From Deltaproteobacteria bacterium (lineage in GTDB: Bacteria > Desulfobacterota > JAENJC01), in NCBI GenBank assembly GCA_016208525.1, contig JACQYJ010000132.1:1-22002 (forward strand): 22,002 nt of DNA, given 5' to 3'. The translations under genes were made by a program, and so were the position numbers. Of the stretch, positions 7,136 to 13,239 are shown in pieces. Numbering within the stretch: position 1 is the first letter of the stretch; each line of letters begins with the position of its first letter. The notes beneath the pieces were generated by a model. That model was not told where the DNA came from. It searched no databases and saw nothing but the letters and a program-made list of their open reading frames with translations.

Positions 7136-7681
7136 TTATTTACCCGCCTTCCCAGCCTTTCCGGCCTTTCTCAGAATCTTTTCACCCTGATATTTTATCC
7201 CCTTGCCTTTATAAGGCTCCGGAGGTTTGAATCCTCTTATATTGGCAGCAGCCTGGCCTATGACCTGCTTGTCAGGCCCACTAAGGGTTATCATCGTCTG
7301 TTTTTCAACTTCCGCCTTTACCCCGGCGGGAAGTTGATATTTAACCGGATGAGAAAATCCGAGACTCATAACAAGACTGTCACCCTGGACCTCTGCCCTG
7401 TATCCAACGCCGGATATCTCCAGCTTCCTCTCAAACCCCTTTGTAACACCGGCAACCATATTAGAAACAAGGCTTCTAATAAGCCCCTGAACCGTCCTCG
7501 CCTCAGAATTCTCAGCAGGCCTCGTAAATACGATCTTCCCGTCGTTTACAGATATATTGACTCCGGGGTTTATCTTCTGCGAAAGTTTGCCCTTAGGCCC
7601 GTCAACTTTGAGCAGGTCCCCAACAACTGCAACCTTTACCCCCTGGGGTATTACAACTGGTATTTTACCTATACGTGACAT
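7136..7681 (-). CDS. rplF: 50S ribosomal protein L6
   Basis: L6 lies near the factor-binding region of the large subunit and contacts the sarcin-ricin loop area. The protein has the tandem-fold layout: MSRIGKIPVVIPQGV at the start, GVTKGFERKLEISGVGYRAE in the middle and the C-terminal signature KPPEPYKGKGIKYQGE, then an alanine-lysine-glycine tail (KAGKAGKAGK). The start is ATG 7681 (181 residues). The frame is open 18 codons further upstream, but that part is encoded by the repeat island, while GGAGAACGAG sits directly before 7681 and homologues start there. Confidence 0.97.
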   Translation of the reverse strand: MSRIGKIPVVIPQGVKVAVVGDLLKVDGPKGKLSQKINPGVNISVNDGKIVFTRPAENSEARTVQGLIRSLVSNMVAGVTKGFERKLEISGVGYRAEVQGDSLVMSLGFSHPVKYQLPAGVKAEVEKQTMITLSGPDKQVIGQAAANIRGFKPPEPYKGKGIKYQGEKILRKAGKAGKAGK

Positions 7682-7692
7682 CTCGTTCTCCA

Positions 7693-7743
7693 AAAAGCAT
7701 TTTTTTCTGACCTCTGACAACTGGCCACTGACCACATGCTTTT
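7693..7743. repeat. GTGGTCA heptamer array in an 8-bp inverted repeat, between rpsH and rplF
   Basis: On the minus strand the array reads GTGGTCA GTGGCCA GTTGTCA GAGGTCA, four imperfect 7-nt units. It is bracketed by AAAAGCAT and ATGCTTTT, an exact 8-bp inverted repeat (7736-7743 and 7693-7700). The outer arm partly overlaps the rpsH stop codon and the inner arm ends next to the rplF ribosome binding site. Confidence 0.75.
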
Positions 7744-8140
7744 ACCAGACCTTACAGAGCAGTTCGCCGCCTACATTCGCCTCTCGAGCCGCTTTATCCG
7801 TCATCAACCCCTTTGAGGTAGACACGATTGCAATTCCAAACCCATTTAAAACCTTTGGGATTTCTTCAGTTCCGGCGTACATCCTTCTTCCAGGAGTGCT
7901 TACCCTTTCAATACCGGTGATCACACCCTCGCTTGCCGGTGAATATTTCAGAAAAACCCTGATGATGCCCTGTTTCGCGTCAGCTACCATCTTGACATTC
8001 TTTATGTAACCCTCTTCCTTGAGGATCCTTGCCACTTCAGCCTTCAATGTGGATGAAGGGATGTCCACCTTCTCATGCTTAGCCTTGCTTGCATTTCTTA
8101 TCCGTGTAAGCATATCTGCGACGGGGTCGGTCATACTCAT
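7742..8140 (-). CDS. rpsH: 30S ribosomal protein S8
   Basis: S8 is a primary 16S rRNA binder of the central domain; in E. coli it also represses the spc operon. The 132 residues contain MTDPVADMLTRIRNASKAKH at the start, the core FLKYSPASEGVITGIERVSTPGRR split around residues 62-85, and the C-terminal signature GIAIVSTSKGLMTDKAAREANVGGELLCKVW. ATG 8140 lies 9 nt after AAGGAG. An ATG two codons later, at 8134, fits homologues equally well. It follows rpsN across a palindromic element. Confidence 0.98.
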   Translation of the reverse strand: MSMTDPVADMLTRIRNASKAKHEKVDIPSSTLKAEVARILKEEGYIKNVKMVADAKQGIIRVFLKYSPASEGVITGIERVSTPGRRMYAGTEEIPKVLNGFGIAIVSTSKGLMTDKAAREANVGGELLCKVW

Positions 8141-8164
8141 TTTACTGCACTCCTTTTTAATACA

Positions 8165-8221
8165 TGTAGGGGCAGGGCTTCTCCCTGCCCATGAAGGGCA
8201 ACCGCAAGGGTCGCCCCTACA
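8165..8221. repeat. 57-nt cloverleaf-like palindrome between rpsN and rpsH
   Basis: The outer arms TGTAGGGGC and GCCCCTACA are exact complements. They enclose two smaller hairpins: GGCAGGG-AGAAG-CCCTGCC and a GGGCGACCCTTGCGGTTGCCC-like one. The result is a compact, GC-rich, two-armed fold. I recall closely similar TGTAGGGGCGACCC elements as dispersed repeats in environmental bacterial genomes. It fills the gap between the rpsN stop (TAG) and the AAGGAG of rpsH. No U-tract follows, so it does not look like an intrinsic terminator. Confidence 0.8.
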
Positions 8222-8225
8222 GCTT

Positions 8226-8411
8226 CTACCAACTCGACTTTGTGACTCCTGGAAGCTCTCCCTTATTGGCCCTGTCTCTCAGGCAGATACGGCACATGCC
8301 GAACTTCCTGTAATACCCTCTGGGCCTGCCGCACAACGGACATCTGTTGTAAGCCCTGACTCCGAATTTAGGCTCTCTATTCGCCTTTGCAATCAGTGAT
8401 TTCTTTGCCAC
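8226..8411 (-). CDS. rpsN: 30S ribosomal protein S14, zinc-binding type
   Basis: S14 lies in the 30S head and is a late assembly protein. At 61 residues it is the short type Z form, with the zinc ribbon C-X2-C...C-X2-C in RCPLCGRPRGYYRKFGMCRI and the C-terminal GELPGVTKSSW. The start is GTG at 8411, with GCGGAGGAGAA directly upstream. The gene begins 11 nt after the position where an undamaged rplE frame ends (8423), as usual in the spc operon. It stops with TAG. Confidence 0.98.
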   Translation of the reverse strand: MAKKSLIAKANREPKFGVRAYNRCPLCGRPRGYYRKFGMCRICLRDRANKGELPGVTKSSW

Positions 8412-8422
8412 TTCTCCTCCGC

Positions 8423-8552
8423 TTAATCCCTAAAAGGCATTCCAAATAAATTTAATAGTTCATAAGATTCATCATCTGAACTTTTTCTTATAACAATCGT
8501 TATATCCATTCCTTGGACAAAATCAAGCTTATCAACATCAACCTCTGGAAAG
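8423..8552 (-). pseudogene. rplE: Displaced C-terminal end of L5 (rplE, after frameshift)
   Basis: In a different frame from the main rplE reading frame, this stretch encodes FPEVDVDKLDFVQGMDITIV and onward, ending NLFGMPFRD with TAA at 8423. These 42 residues are the expected end of L5, without gaps relative to E. coli L5 as I remember it. It has no start codon or ribosome binding site of its own. Together with the upstream 135 residues and two missing codons, the total is 179, the standard L5 length. Confidence 0.93.
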
Positions 8553-8957
8553 CTGCTCCTTGAGCCCCATAGCGTAGTTACCATGACCGTCAAAGGTCTT
8601 GCCGGAGATCCCTTTAAAATCCCTGACCCTGGGCAATGTAACGCTTATGAAGCGATCTATAAACTCGTACATCTTCTCTTTCCTCAATGTCACCATACAC
8701 CCGATGGGCATACCTTCACGGAGCTTGAAGGTCGCTATTGACTTCTTTGCCTTTGTTATAACCGCTTTTTGTCCGGTTATGGCTGCCAACTCTTTAGAAG
8801 CTGCATCCAACACCTTTACATTCTGAACGGCCTCTCCCAACCCCATGTTTATAACAACCTTTTCTATCTTTGGGACTTCCATTACACTCTTATAATTAAA
8901 CTCCTTCATAAGCGCAGGAACTACTTTCTTTGTATATAAGTCATTCAGCCTTGCCAT
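8538..8957 (-). CDS. rplE: 50S ribosomal protein L5, truncated by a frameshift
   Basis: L5 binds 5S rRNA in the central protuberance and contacts S13 and the P-site tRNA; it is essential in bacteria. The frame starts with ATG at 8957 behind GGGGGGAATGA. It contains the family landmarks KVVINMGLGEAVQNVKVLDAA, GQKAVITKAKKSIATFKLREG and RVRDFKGISGKTFDGHGNYA. After KEQ, at about 8552, the frame is wrong: it reads LSRG then TGA, where L5 should read two hydrophobic residues followed by FPEVD. The rest of L5 continues in another frame to 8423. The exact fit is a loss of 5 nt. Identity is certain; whether the lesion is real is not. Confidence 0.95.
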   Translation of the reverse strand: MARLNDLYTKKVVPALMKEFNYKSVMEVPKIEKVVINMGLGEAVQNVKVLDAASKELAAITGQKAVITKAKKSIATFKLREGMPIGCMVTLRKEKMYEFIDRFISVTLPRVRDFKGISGKTFDGHGNYAMGLKEQLSRG

Positions 8958-8973
8958 TCATTCCCCCCATTAT

Positions 8974-9013
8974 CGCGACGTGAATCGTAAACGTAAAAAT
9001 TGTCGCCACGCCC
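8974..9013. repeat. Short ACGTTTA heptamer element between rplX and rplE
   Basis: The minus strand reads ACGTTTA CGATTCA CGTCGCG, close to the CGGTTTA family seen beside rpmJ, preceded by GTGGCGACAA. GCGAC and GTCGC (8975-8979 and 9002-9006) form a short inverted repeat around the array. It fills most of the 60-nt gap before the rplE ribosome binding site. Confidence 0.55.
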
Positions 9014-9017
9014 TGCC

Positions 9018-9341
9018 TTACTTATCAATAGGCTCTTCGCATTTCTTGCAGACCCTCACCTTATTCCCGTCCTCTAACAACTTATATCCGAAACGAACTG
9101 CAGAATCGCATTTCGGGCAGACAACCATCACATTCGATAGATGTATGGCCCCTTCCTTTTCTATGATGCCGCCCTGTCCGGCGGCTCCCCTCGGCTTTGT
9201 GTGCCGCTTTACAAGGTTTATCTTCTCAATTATAACCCTTTCCTTCTTTGGAATGACCACTATAACCTTTCCTGTCTTTCCCTTTTCCTTACCCGCAATT
9301 ATCTTTACAGTGTCGTTTTTCTTTACATGGGTTGCTAACAT
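9018..9341 (-). CDS. rplX: 50S ribosomal protein L24
   Basis: L24 is an assembly-initiator protein at the exit-tunnel rim of the large subunit. The KOW motif is at the N-terminus (VKKNDTVKIIAGKEKGKTGK), followed by VIVVIPKKERVIIEKINLVK and the conserved KPRGAAGQGGIIEKEGAIHL. The C-terminal part has two CxxC pairs (VCPKC...VCKKC), a possible metal ribbon seen in many L24 proteins. ATG 9341 is chosen because AAGGAGAAGGTTTG precedes it; the TTG one codon upstream is less likely. The length is 107 residues. Confidence 0.97.
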   Translation of the reverse strand: MLATHVKKNDTVKIIAGKEKGKTGKVIVVIPKKERVIIEKINLVKRHTKPRGAAGQGGIIEKEGAIHLSNVMVVCPKCDSAVRFGYKLLEDGNKVRVCKKCEEPIDK

Positions 9342-9402
9342 CAAACCTTCTCCTTAGAATTCCACAAGTAGAGAGATAAATTGGCGTCTCTCCATCATCT
9401 TT

Positions 9403-9771
9403 CTACAACACTTCAGGGGCCAGAGAAATTATTTTCATAAACTTCTTTGCCCGGAGCTCCCTTGCGACCGGCCCGAATATACGCGTTCCAAGAGGTTCGT
9501 TCGCTTTATCTATGATAACAGCTGAGTTCCCGTCAAACCTTATATAAGAACCATCACGCCTGGCGACCTCTTTGGCGGTTCTTACGACTACCGCCTTCTG
9601 TACATCACCCTTCTTAACCTTGGCGTTAGGGGCGGCCTCCTTCACAGCCACAACTATCACGTCTCCAATCGATGCGTACCTCTTTCTGGTGCCGCCAAGG
9701 ACCTTTATACACATAACCTTTTTTGCGCCGGAGTTATCTGCCACATCCAACACAGTCTGCTGCTGTATCAT
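9403..9771 (-). CDS. rplN: 50S ribosomal protein L14
   Basis: L14 forms inter-subunit bridges with the 16S rRNA and helps the late association of subunits. The 122-residue protein is standard: MIQQQTVLDVADNSGAKKVM at the start, DVIVVAVKEAAPNAKVKKGD in the middle and RIFGPVARELRAKKFMKIISLAPEVL at the end. ATG 9771 is preceded by AGGGGTGCAGG. It ends with TAG. A 61-nt gap to rplX follows and has only a short GAGAGA/TCTCTC inverted repeat. Confidence 0.98.
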   Translation of the reverse strand: MIQQQTVLDVADNSGAKKVMCIKVLGGTRKRYASIGDVIVVAVKEAAPNAKVKKGDVQKAVVVRTAKEVARRDGSYIRFDGNSAVIIDKANEPLGTRIFGPVARELRAKKFMKIISLAPEVL

Positions 9772-9788
9772 CCTGCACCCCTAATTAT

Positions 9789-9825
9789 GCCTCAAGTTGC
9801 AAGTTGTTATCTTGCCTCTTGCATC
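9789..9825. repeat. CTTGCAA heptamer hairpin between rpsQ and rplN
   Basis: The minus strand has TGATGCAAGAGGCAAGATAAC followed by AACTTGCAACTTGAGGCA. The left arm units are GCAAGAG GCAAGAT and the right arm units ACTTGCA ACTTGAG, both with a 7-nt period and mutually complementary. It is a small relative of the TTTGCAA islands, with its own unit sequence. Confidence 0.65.
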
Positions 9826-9837
9826 ATGTAATTATCT

Positions 9838-10095
9838 CTATGCCGACTGCCCTGCTTTCGCTTTTACCTTCCAACGCTTGTCTCTGCTTAAAGGACGGCT
9901 TTCCTCTATTACTACCATGTCTCCTATATGACAGGTATTTCCCTCATCATGGGCCTTATATTTAGCGCTTTTCTTAATGGTCTTTAAATATATATGATGC
10001 TTCACTGTCCTGTCAACCTTTACCACTACGGTCTTATCCATCTTATCACTCACAACGACCCCCTGAAGGGTCTTCCTGATGCCTCTTTCACTCAT
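9838..10095 (-). CDS. rpsQ: 30S ribosomal protein S17
   Basis: S17 is an OB-fold primary binder of the 16S 5' domain. The 85 residues include GVVVSDKMDKTVVVKVDRTV near the start and GDMVVIEESRPLSRDKRWKV near the end, both family signatures. ATG at 10095 overlaps the rpmC stop by four bases (ATGA), so translation is likely coupled. It stops with TAG. Confidence 0.98.
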   Translation of the reverse strand: MSERGIRKTLQGVVVSDKMDKTVVVKVDRTVKHHIYLKTIKKSAKYKAHDEGNTCHIGDMVVIEESRPLSRDKRWKVKAKAGQSA

Positions 10096-10280
10096 TTACG
10101 TCTCTCCCTTATAACCGTCTTGACCCTGGCAATGTCCTTTGCAATCTGGGACAACCGGGCTGTGTTTTCGAGCTGCCGGCTTGCATGCTGAAAGCGGAGA
10201 TTAAAAAGCTCGTGAGACAGTTCGACAGGCTTCTGATTCAGTTCCTCGTCACTTAGGCTTTTTATTTCGCTAACCTTCAT
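10092..10280 (-). CDS. rpmC: 50S ribosomal protein L29
   Basis: L29 is a two-helix protein at the tunnel exit, next to L23, where nascent-chain factors dock. From ATG 10280 it has 62 residues: MKVSEIKSLSDEELNQKPVE, then NLRFQHASRQLENTARLSQI and the C-terminal DIARVKTVIRERRK. A GTG at 10289 would add three residues. I prefer the ATG because AGGAG is 8 nt before it. The ribosome binding site and start lie inside rplP (overlap 11 nt). Confidence 0.97.
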   Translation of the reverse strand: MKVSEIKSLSDEELNQKPVELSHELFNLRFQHASRQLENTARLSQIAKDIARVKTVIRERRK

Positions 10281-10692
10281 GGCCTTCACTCCTGGAAATT
10301 ATTTTTGTGGATAAGGGAAGCTTATAAGCGGCAAGCCTGAACGCCTCAATAGCTGTCTCCTTGGGGACCCCTTCCATCTCAAAGAGAATTCTTCCGGGTT
10401 TTATGACGCAGACCCAGTCTTCAGGGGCTCCCTTGCCTTTACCCATCCTGGTTTCTGCAGGCTTCTTGGTTATCGGCTTGTCAGGGAATATCCTTATCCA
10501 AATCTTGCCGCCCCTTTTTATAAAACGGGTCATGGCAATCCTTCCGGCCTCAATCTGTCGGGTGGTTATCCAGCCGCATTCCTGCGCCTGAAGTCCAAAT
10601 TCCCCAAAGCTAAGGTCAGACCCTCTGTAAGCGGCCCCCCTCATCCTGCCTTTCATCATCTTCCGATGTTTAACCTTCTTTGGCATCAACAT
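10270..10692 (-). CDS. rplP: 50S ribosomal protein L16
   Basis: L16 helps shape the A-site tRNA and peptidyl-transferase region. The 140 residues start MLMPKKVKHRKMMKGRM and include the conserved GLQAQECGWITTRQIEAGRI, RGGKIWIRIFPDKPITKKPA and GKGKGAPEDWVCVIKPGRIL. GGGAGGGG at the end of rpsC lies 9 nt before ATG 10692. A third-codon ATG (10686) is possible but less well spaced. It ends with TAG within the rpmC start. Confidence 0.98.
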   Translation of the reverse strand: MLMPKKVKHRKMMKGRMRGAAYRGSDLSFGEFGLQAQECGWITTRQIEAGRIAMTRFIKRGGKIWIRIFPDKPITKKPAETRMGKGKGAPEDWVCVIKPGRILFEMEGVPKETAIEAFRLAAYKLPLSTKIISRSEGHEG

Positions 10693-10697
10693 AATTA

Positions 10698-11333
10698 CTA
10701 ACCCCTTCCCTCAAGAACCTCGCCCTTAAATATCCAAACCCTTATACCTATGACGCCGAATGTGGTCATGGCCTGCGCAAACCCATAATCTATATCAGCC
10801 CTCAGGGTATGAAGCGGCACCCTTCCCTCTTTATACCATTCTCGCCTTGCTATTTCGGCGCCGCCAAGCCTTCCGGCACATGCTATTTTAATCCCCATGC
10901 ATCCAAACTTAAGGGCAGACTGTATGCTCTTCTTCATCGCCCTTCTGAAGGCGACCCTTCTCTCCAACTGTAAGGCAACATTCTCAGCCACCAACTGGGC
11001 GTCCGTTTCAGGCTTCCTTATTTCCTGGATATTTATATAGATCTCTTTACCGGTCAGGGCTATCAGGTCCTTCTTGAGACTTTCAATCTCTGTTCCCTTC
11101 TTGCCTATTATTATTCCCGGTCTGGCGGTAAAGATATTAACCTTTCCCTTATCGGCTACCCTTTCGATCTCTATCTTGCCGACCCCGGCGTGAAACAGCT
11201 TCTTTTTGAGGAACTTCCTTATCTTTATGTCCTCATGAAGAGACTTTGCGTAGTCCTTGTCCAGGTACCACTTCGAATCCCAGCCTCTGGTTATGCCAAG
11301 CCTAAGCCCTATCGGATTTACCTTCTGACCCAA
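10698..11333 (-). CDS. rpsC: 30S ribosomal protein S3
   Basis: S3 lies in the 30S head at the mRNA entry site and has helicase-related basic residues. The 211 residues comprise the N-terminal GQKVNPIGLRLGITRGWDSK, a type II KH domain with FTARPGIIIGKKGTEIESLK around residues 68-87, and the C-terminal domain with CAGRLGGAEIARREWYKEGR and VPLHTLRADIDYGFAQAMTT. The start is TTG at 11333 behind AAGGGAGGTAGGTT. It follows rplV across a TTTGCAA repeat island and ends in TAG 5 nt before rplP. Confidence 0.98.
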   Translation of the reverse strand: MGQKVNPIGLRLGITRGWDSKWYLDKDYAKSLHEDIKIRKFLKKKLFHAGVGKIEIERVADKGKVNIFTARPGIIIGKKGTEIESLKKDLIALTGKEIYINIQEIRKPETDAQLVAENVALQLERRVAFRRAMKKSIQSALKFGCMGIKIACAGRLGGAEIARREWYKEGRVPLHTLRADIDYGFAQAMTTFGVIGIRVWIFKGEVLEGRG

Positions 11334-11360
11334 AACCTACCTCCCTTAACTCACCAAGCT

Positions 11361-11440
11361 CAAATTGCAAAGTGTAAATTGCAAATCAAATAAATCATCT
11401 CTTATGCTTTTGCACTTTGAATTTTGCATCCTGCAATTAC
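11361..11440. repeat. TTTGCAA-family heptamer hairpin between rplV and rpsC
   Basis: On the minus strand the left arm (TAATTGCAGGATGCAAAATT, then CAAAGTGCAAAA) and the right arm (TTTGATTTGCAATTTACACT, then TTGCAATTTGAG) are partly complementary. The unit TTTGCAN recurs about every seven bases in both arms. The sequence and layout match the three islands around rpsG, fusA and tuf, making this the fourth copy of the family in the window. Confidence 0.8.
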
Positions 11441-11445
11441 AGTTC

Positions 11446-11778
11446 TTAACTCTCTTCCAAAACAACCGTTATATGACTGGTTCTCTTCTTTATCTGTGAA
11501 GCCTTTCCCATCGCCCGAGGCATAAACCTTTTCAGGCTTGGCCCCTGATCCACACATATCGTCTTGACCTTCAAATTATTTACATCGACTCCCTCTTTCT
11601 GCGTAGCATTGGCCACAGCAGACTTCAATAGGTTGGTCAAAATCTTAGAGGCGGCCCTTGGTGTAAAATCAAGGATAGCAAAGGCCTGATCGACCCTCTT
11701 TCCTCTTATTAGATCAACAACCAGCCGGGCCTTTCTCGGCGTTATTCTCATGAACTTAGCTTTAGCAATCGCATCCAT
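11446..11778 (-). CDS. rplV: 50S ribosomal protein L22
   Basis: L22 contacts all 23S rRNA domains, and its beta-hairpin lines the nascent-peptide tunnel at the constriction. The 110-residue protein starts MDAIAKAKFMRITPRKARLV, then DLIRGKRVDQAFAILDFTPR. The hairpin and C-terminal part include CVDQGPSLKRFMPRAMGKAS and RTSHITVVLEES. ATG 11778 follows AAGGTGGAGCAGT. The tunnel-loop motif RFMPRAMGKA has no visible insertion or deletion of the kind linked to macrolide resistance. Confidence 0.98.
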   Translation of the reverse strand: MDAIAKAKFMRITPRKARLVVDLIRGKRVDQAFAILDFTPRAASKILTNLLKSAVANATQKEGVDVNNLKVKTICVDQGPSLKRFMPRAMGKASQIKKRTSHITVVLEES

Positions 11779-11799
11779 ACTGCTCCACCTTCTCTTTAA

Positions 11800-12111
11800 T
11801 TACTTTTTGGGGGCTTCCTTGCCTTTTGCAGCGCCTTTTACAGCAGTCTTTTTCCCTGCTGAATGCCCGTGGAAAGTCCTGGTAGGCGAAAACTCTCCAA
11901 GCTTGTGCCCAACCATATTTTCCGTGACAAACACCGGTATAAACTTCTTGCCGTTGTGAACAGCAAACGTATGACCAACAAAATCAGGCGTAACCATTGA
12001 TCTCCTTGACCATGTCTTTATAACTCGCCTGTCACTGGCCTCATTGGCCTTGTTCACCTTATCCATCAAACAATCATCAACAAACGGGCCTTTTTTAGCT
12101 GAACGTGCCAC
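11800..12111 (-). CDS. rpsS: 30S ribosomal protein S19
   Basis: S19 forms part of the 30S head and pairs with S13 near the A-site tRNA. The family core is complete: ARSAKKGPFVDDCLMDKVNK, VIKTWSRRSMVTPDFVGHTF and HKLGEFSPTRTFHGHSAGKK. The C-terminal tail is alanine- and lysine-rich (VKGAAKGKEAPKK), making the protein 103 residues, about ten longer than E. coli S19. The start is GTG at 12111 behind GGAGGTAGGTA. It lies 13 nt after rplB. Confidence 0.98.
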   Translation of the reverse strand: MARSAKKGPFVDDCLMDKVNKANEASDRRVIKTWSRRSMVTPDFVGHTFAVHNGKKFIPVFVTENMVGHKLGEFSPTRTFHGHSAGKKTAVKGAAKGKEAPKK

Positions 12112-12124
12112 TACCTACCTCCAG

Positions 12125-12946
12125 TTACTTTCTATTTCTCACTATGAACTTAGTTGTTGCCTTGTTTTTGCGTGTCTTATATCCCCTCGTAGGCTTTCCC
12201 CATGGTGAAACCGGATGCCTGCCTCCGGATGTCTTACCCTCGCCGCCCCCATGTGGATGGTCAACAGGGTTCATTGCAACTCCCCTGACACTCGACCTTA
12301 CCCCCAGCCATCGGCTTCTTCCTGCCTTTCCAAGAGATACCTTTCCATGGTCCATATTCCCAATCTGTCCAACTGTGGCCAGGCACTCGATAAGTATCAT
12401 CCTGACCTCGCCGGAAGGAAGCTTAACCTGAGCGTACGCCCCTTCCTTTGCCACAAGCTGGGCGCCAGCCCCTGCGCTTCTTACGAGTTGGGCTCCCTTT
12501 CCCGGCCTCATCTCGATATTATGAATGGTCGTGCCGAGAGGGATAGCCTTTATAGGTAATGCATTCCCGGGACGAATATCTGCATCCGGTCCTGCATCAA
12601 CCACTGCCCCAACCTCAAGTTGAAGCGGCGCAATTATATATCTCTTTTCCCCATCGGCATAATGCAGAAGGGCTATACGAGCCGACCTGTTAGGGTCGTA
12701 CTCAATAGAAGCCACCGTTGCGGGTATCCCGAACTTATTCCTCTTGAAGTCTATTACCCTGTAAGCCTTCTTATGTCCCCCACCCTGGTGACGGCATGTT
12801 ATCTTACCGCGGTTGTTCCTTCCTCCGGTCCTCTTAACAGATTCCACAAGCGACTTTTCAGGTCTGCTTCTTGTTATCTCCTCAAAGGTGGAGCAGGTCT
12901 GCCCTCTTCTTCCCGGGGATGTCGGTTTATATGTTTTAACTGCCAT
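12125..12946 (-). CDS. rplB: 50S ribosomal protein L2
   Basis: L2 is a large, highly conserved protein needed for subunit association and peptidyl-transferase function. The 273-residue protein has the N-terminal MAVKTYKPTSPGRRGQTCST, the RNA-binding GRNNRGKITCRHQGGGHKKA, and the C-terminal domain with GVAMNPVDHPHGGGEGKTSG. The histidine of DHPHGGG, equivalent to E. coli His229, is present. AAGGGGTATAGTA precedes the ATG. It starts 2 nt after the rplW stop. Confidence 0.99.
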   Translation of the reverse strand: MAVKTYKPTSPGRRGQTCSTFEEITRSRPEKSLVESVKRTGGRNNRGKITCRHQGGGHKKAYRVIDFKRNKFGIPATVASIEYDPNRSARIALLHYADGEKRYIIAPLQLEVGAVVDAGPDADIRPGNALPIKAIPLGTTIHNIEMRPGKGAQLVRSAGAGAQLVAKEGAYAQVKLPSGEVRMILIECLATVGQIGNMDHGKVSLGKAGRSRWLGVRSSVRGVAMNPVDHPHGGGEGKTSGGRHPVSPWGKPTRGYKTRKNKATTKFIVRNRK

Positions 12947-12948
12947 TA

Positions 12949-13239
12949 CTATACCCCTTCAATGATTTCTATCTTTTCCCCTGCCTTAAGAGTGACGACG
13001 GCCTTCTTCCAGTTCGATCCCTTTCCGAAGTTTCTACCCACGCGCTTGACCTTGCCCTTCACACTGATGGTATTGACTGCATCTACCTTCACACTGAATA
13101 TCTTTTCAACAGCATTCTTAACCTGTATCTTGTTTGCCCTTCTGTCAATTTCAAAGAGATACTTATTCATTCCCTCTTTCAGATCTGTCCCCTTCTCCGT
13201 CAACAGAGGTCTCTTTAATACATTGTATACATCACTCAT
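12949..13239 (-). CDS. rplW: 50S ribosomal protein L23
   Basis: L23 lies at the tunnel exit and is the docking site for trigger factor and SRP. The 96 residues include the N-terminal VLKRPLLTEKGTDLKEGMNK, FEIDRRANKIQVKNAVEKIF, the SVKVDAVNTISVKGKVKRVG loop, and KKAVVTLKAGEKIEI at the end. The start ATG overlaps the rplD stop by four bases (ATGA), a sign of coupled translation. It ends with TAG. Confidence 0.98.
   Translation of the reverse strand: MSDVYNVLKRPLLTEKGTDLKEGMNKYLFEIDRRANKIQVKNAVEKIFSVKVDAVNTISVKGKVKRVGRNFGKGSNWKKAVVTLKAGEKIEIIEGV

Noticed and set aside
7693..8221. Intrinsic transcription terminators in the gaps near rpsH
   Set aside because: The GC-rich hairpin at 8165-8221 is not followed by a U-tract on the minus strand, and the 7693 element has weak pairing; the genes downstream are essential and need readthrough.
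8538..8560. Programmed ribosomal frameshift in rplE
   Set aside because: No slippery heptamer or downstream pseudoknot is evident at the shift point, and two conserved residues would still be missing after any shift. A 5-nt loss explains it better.
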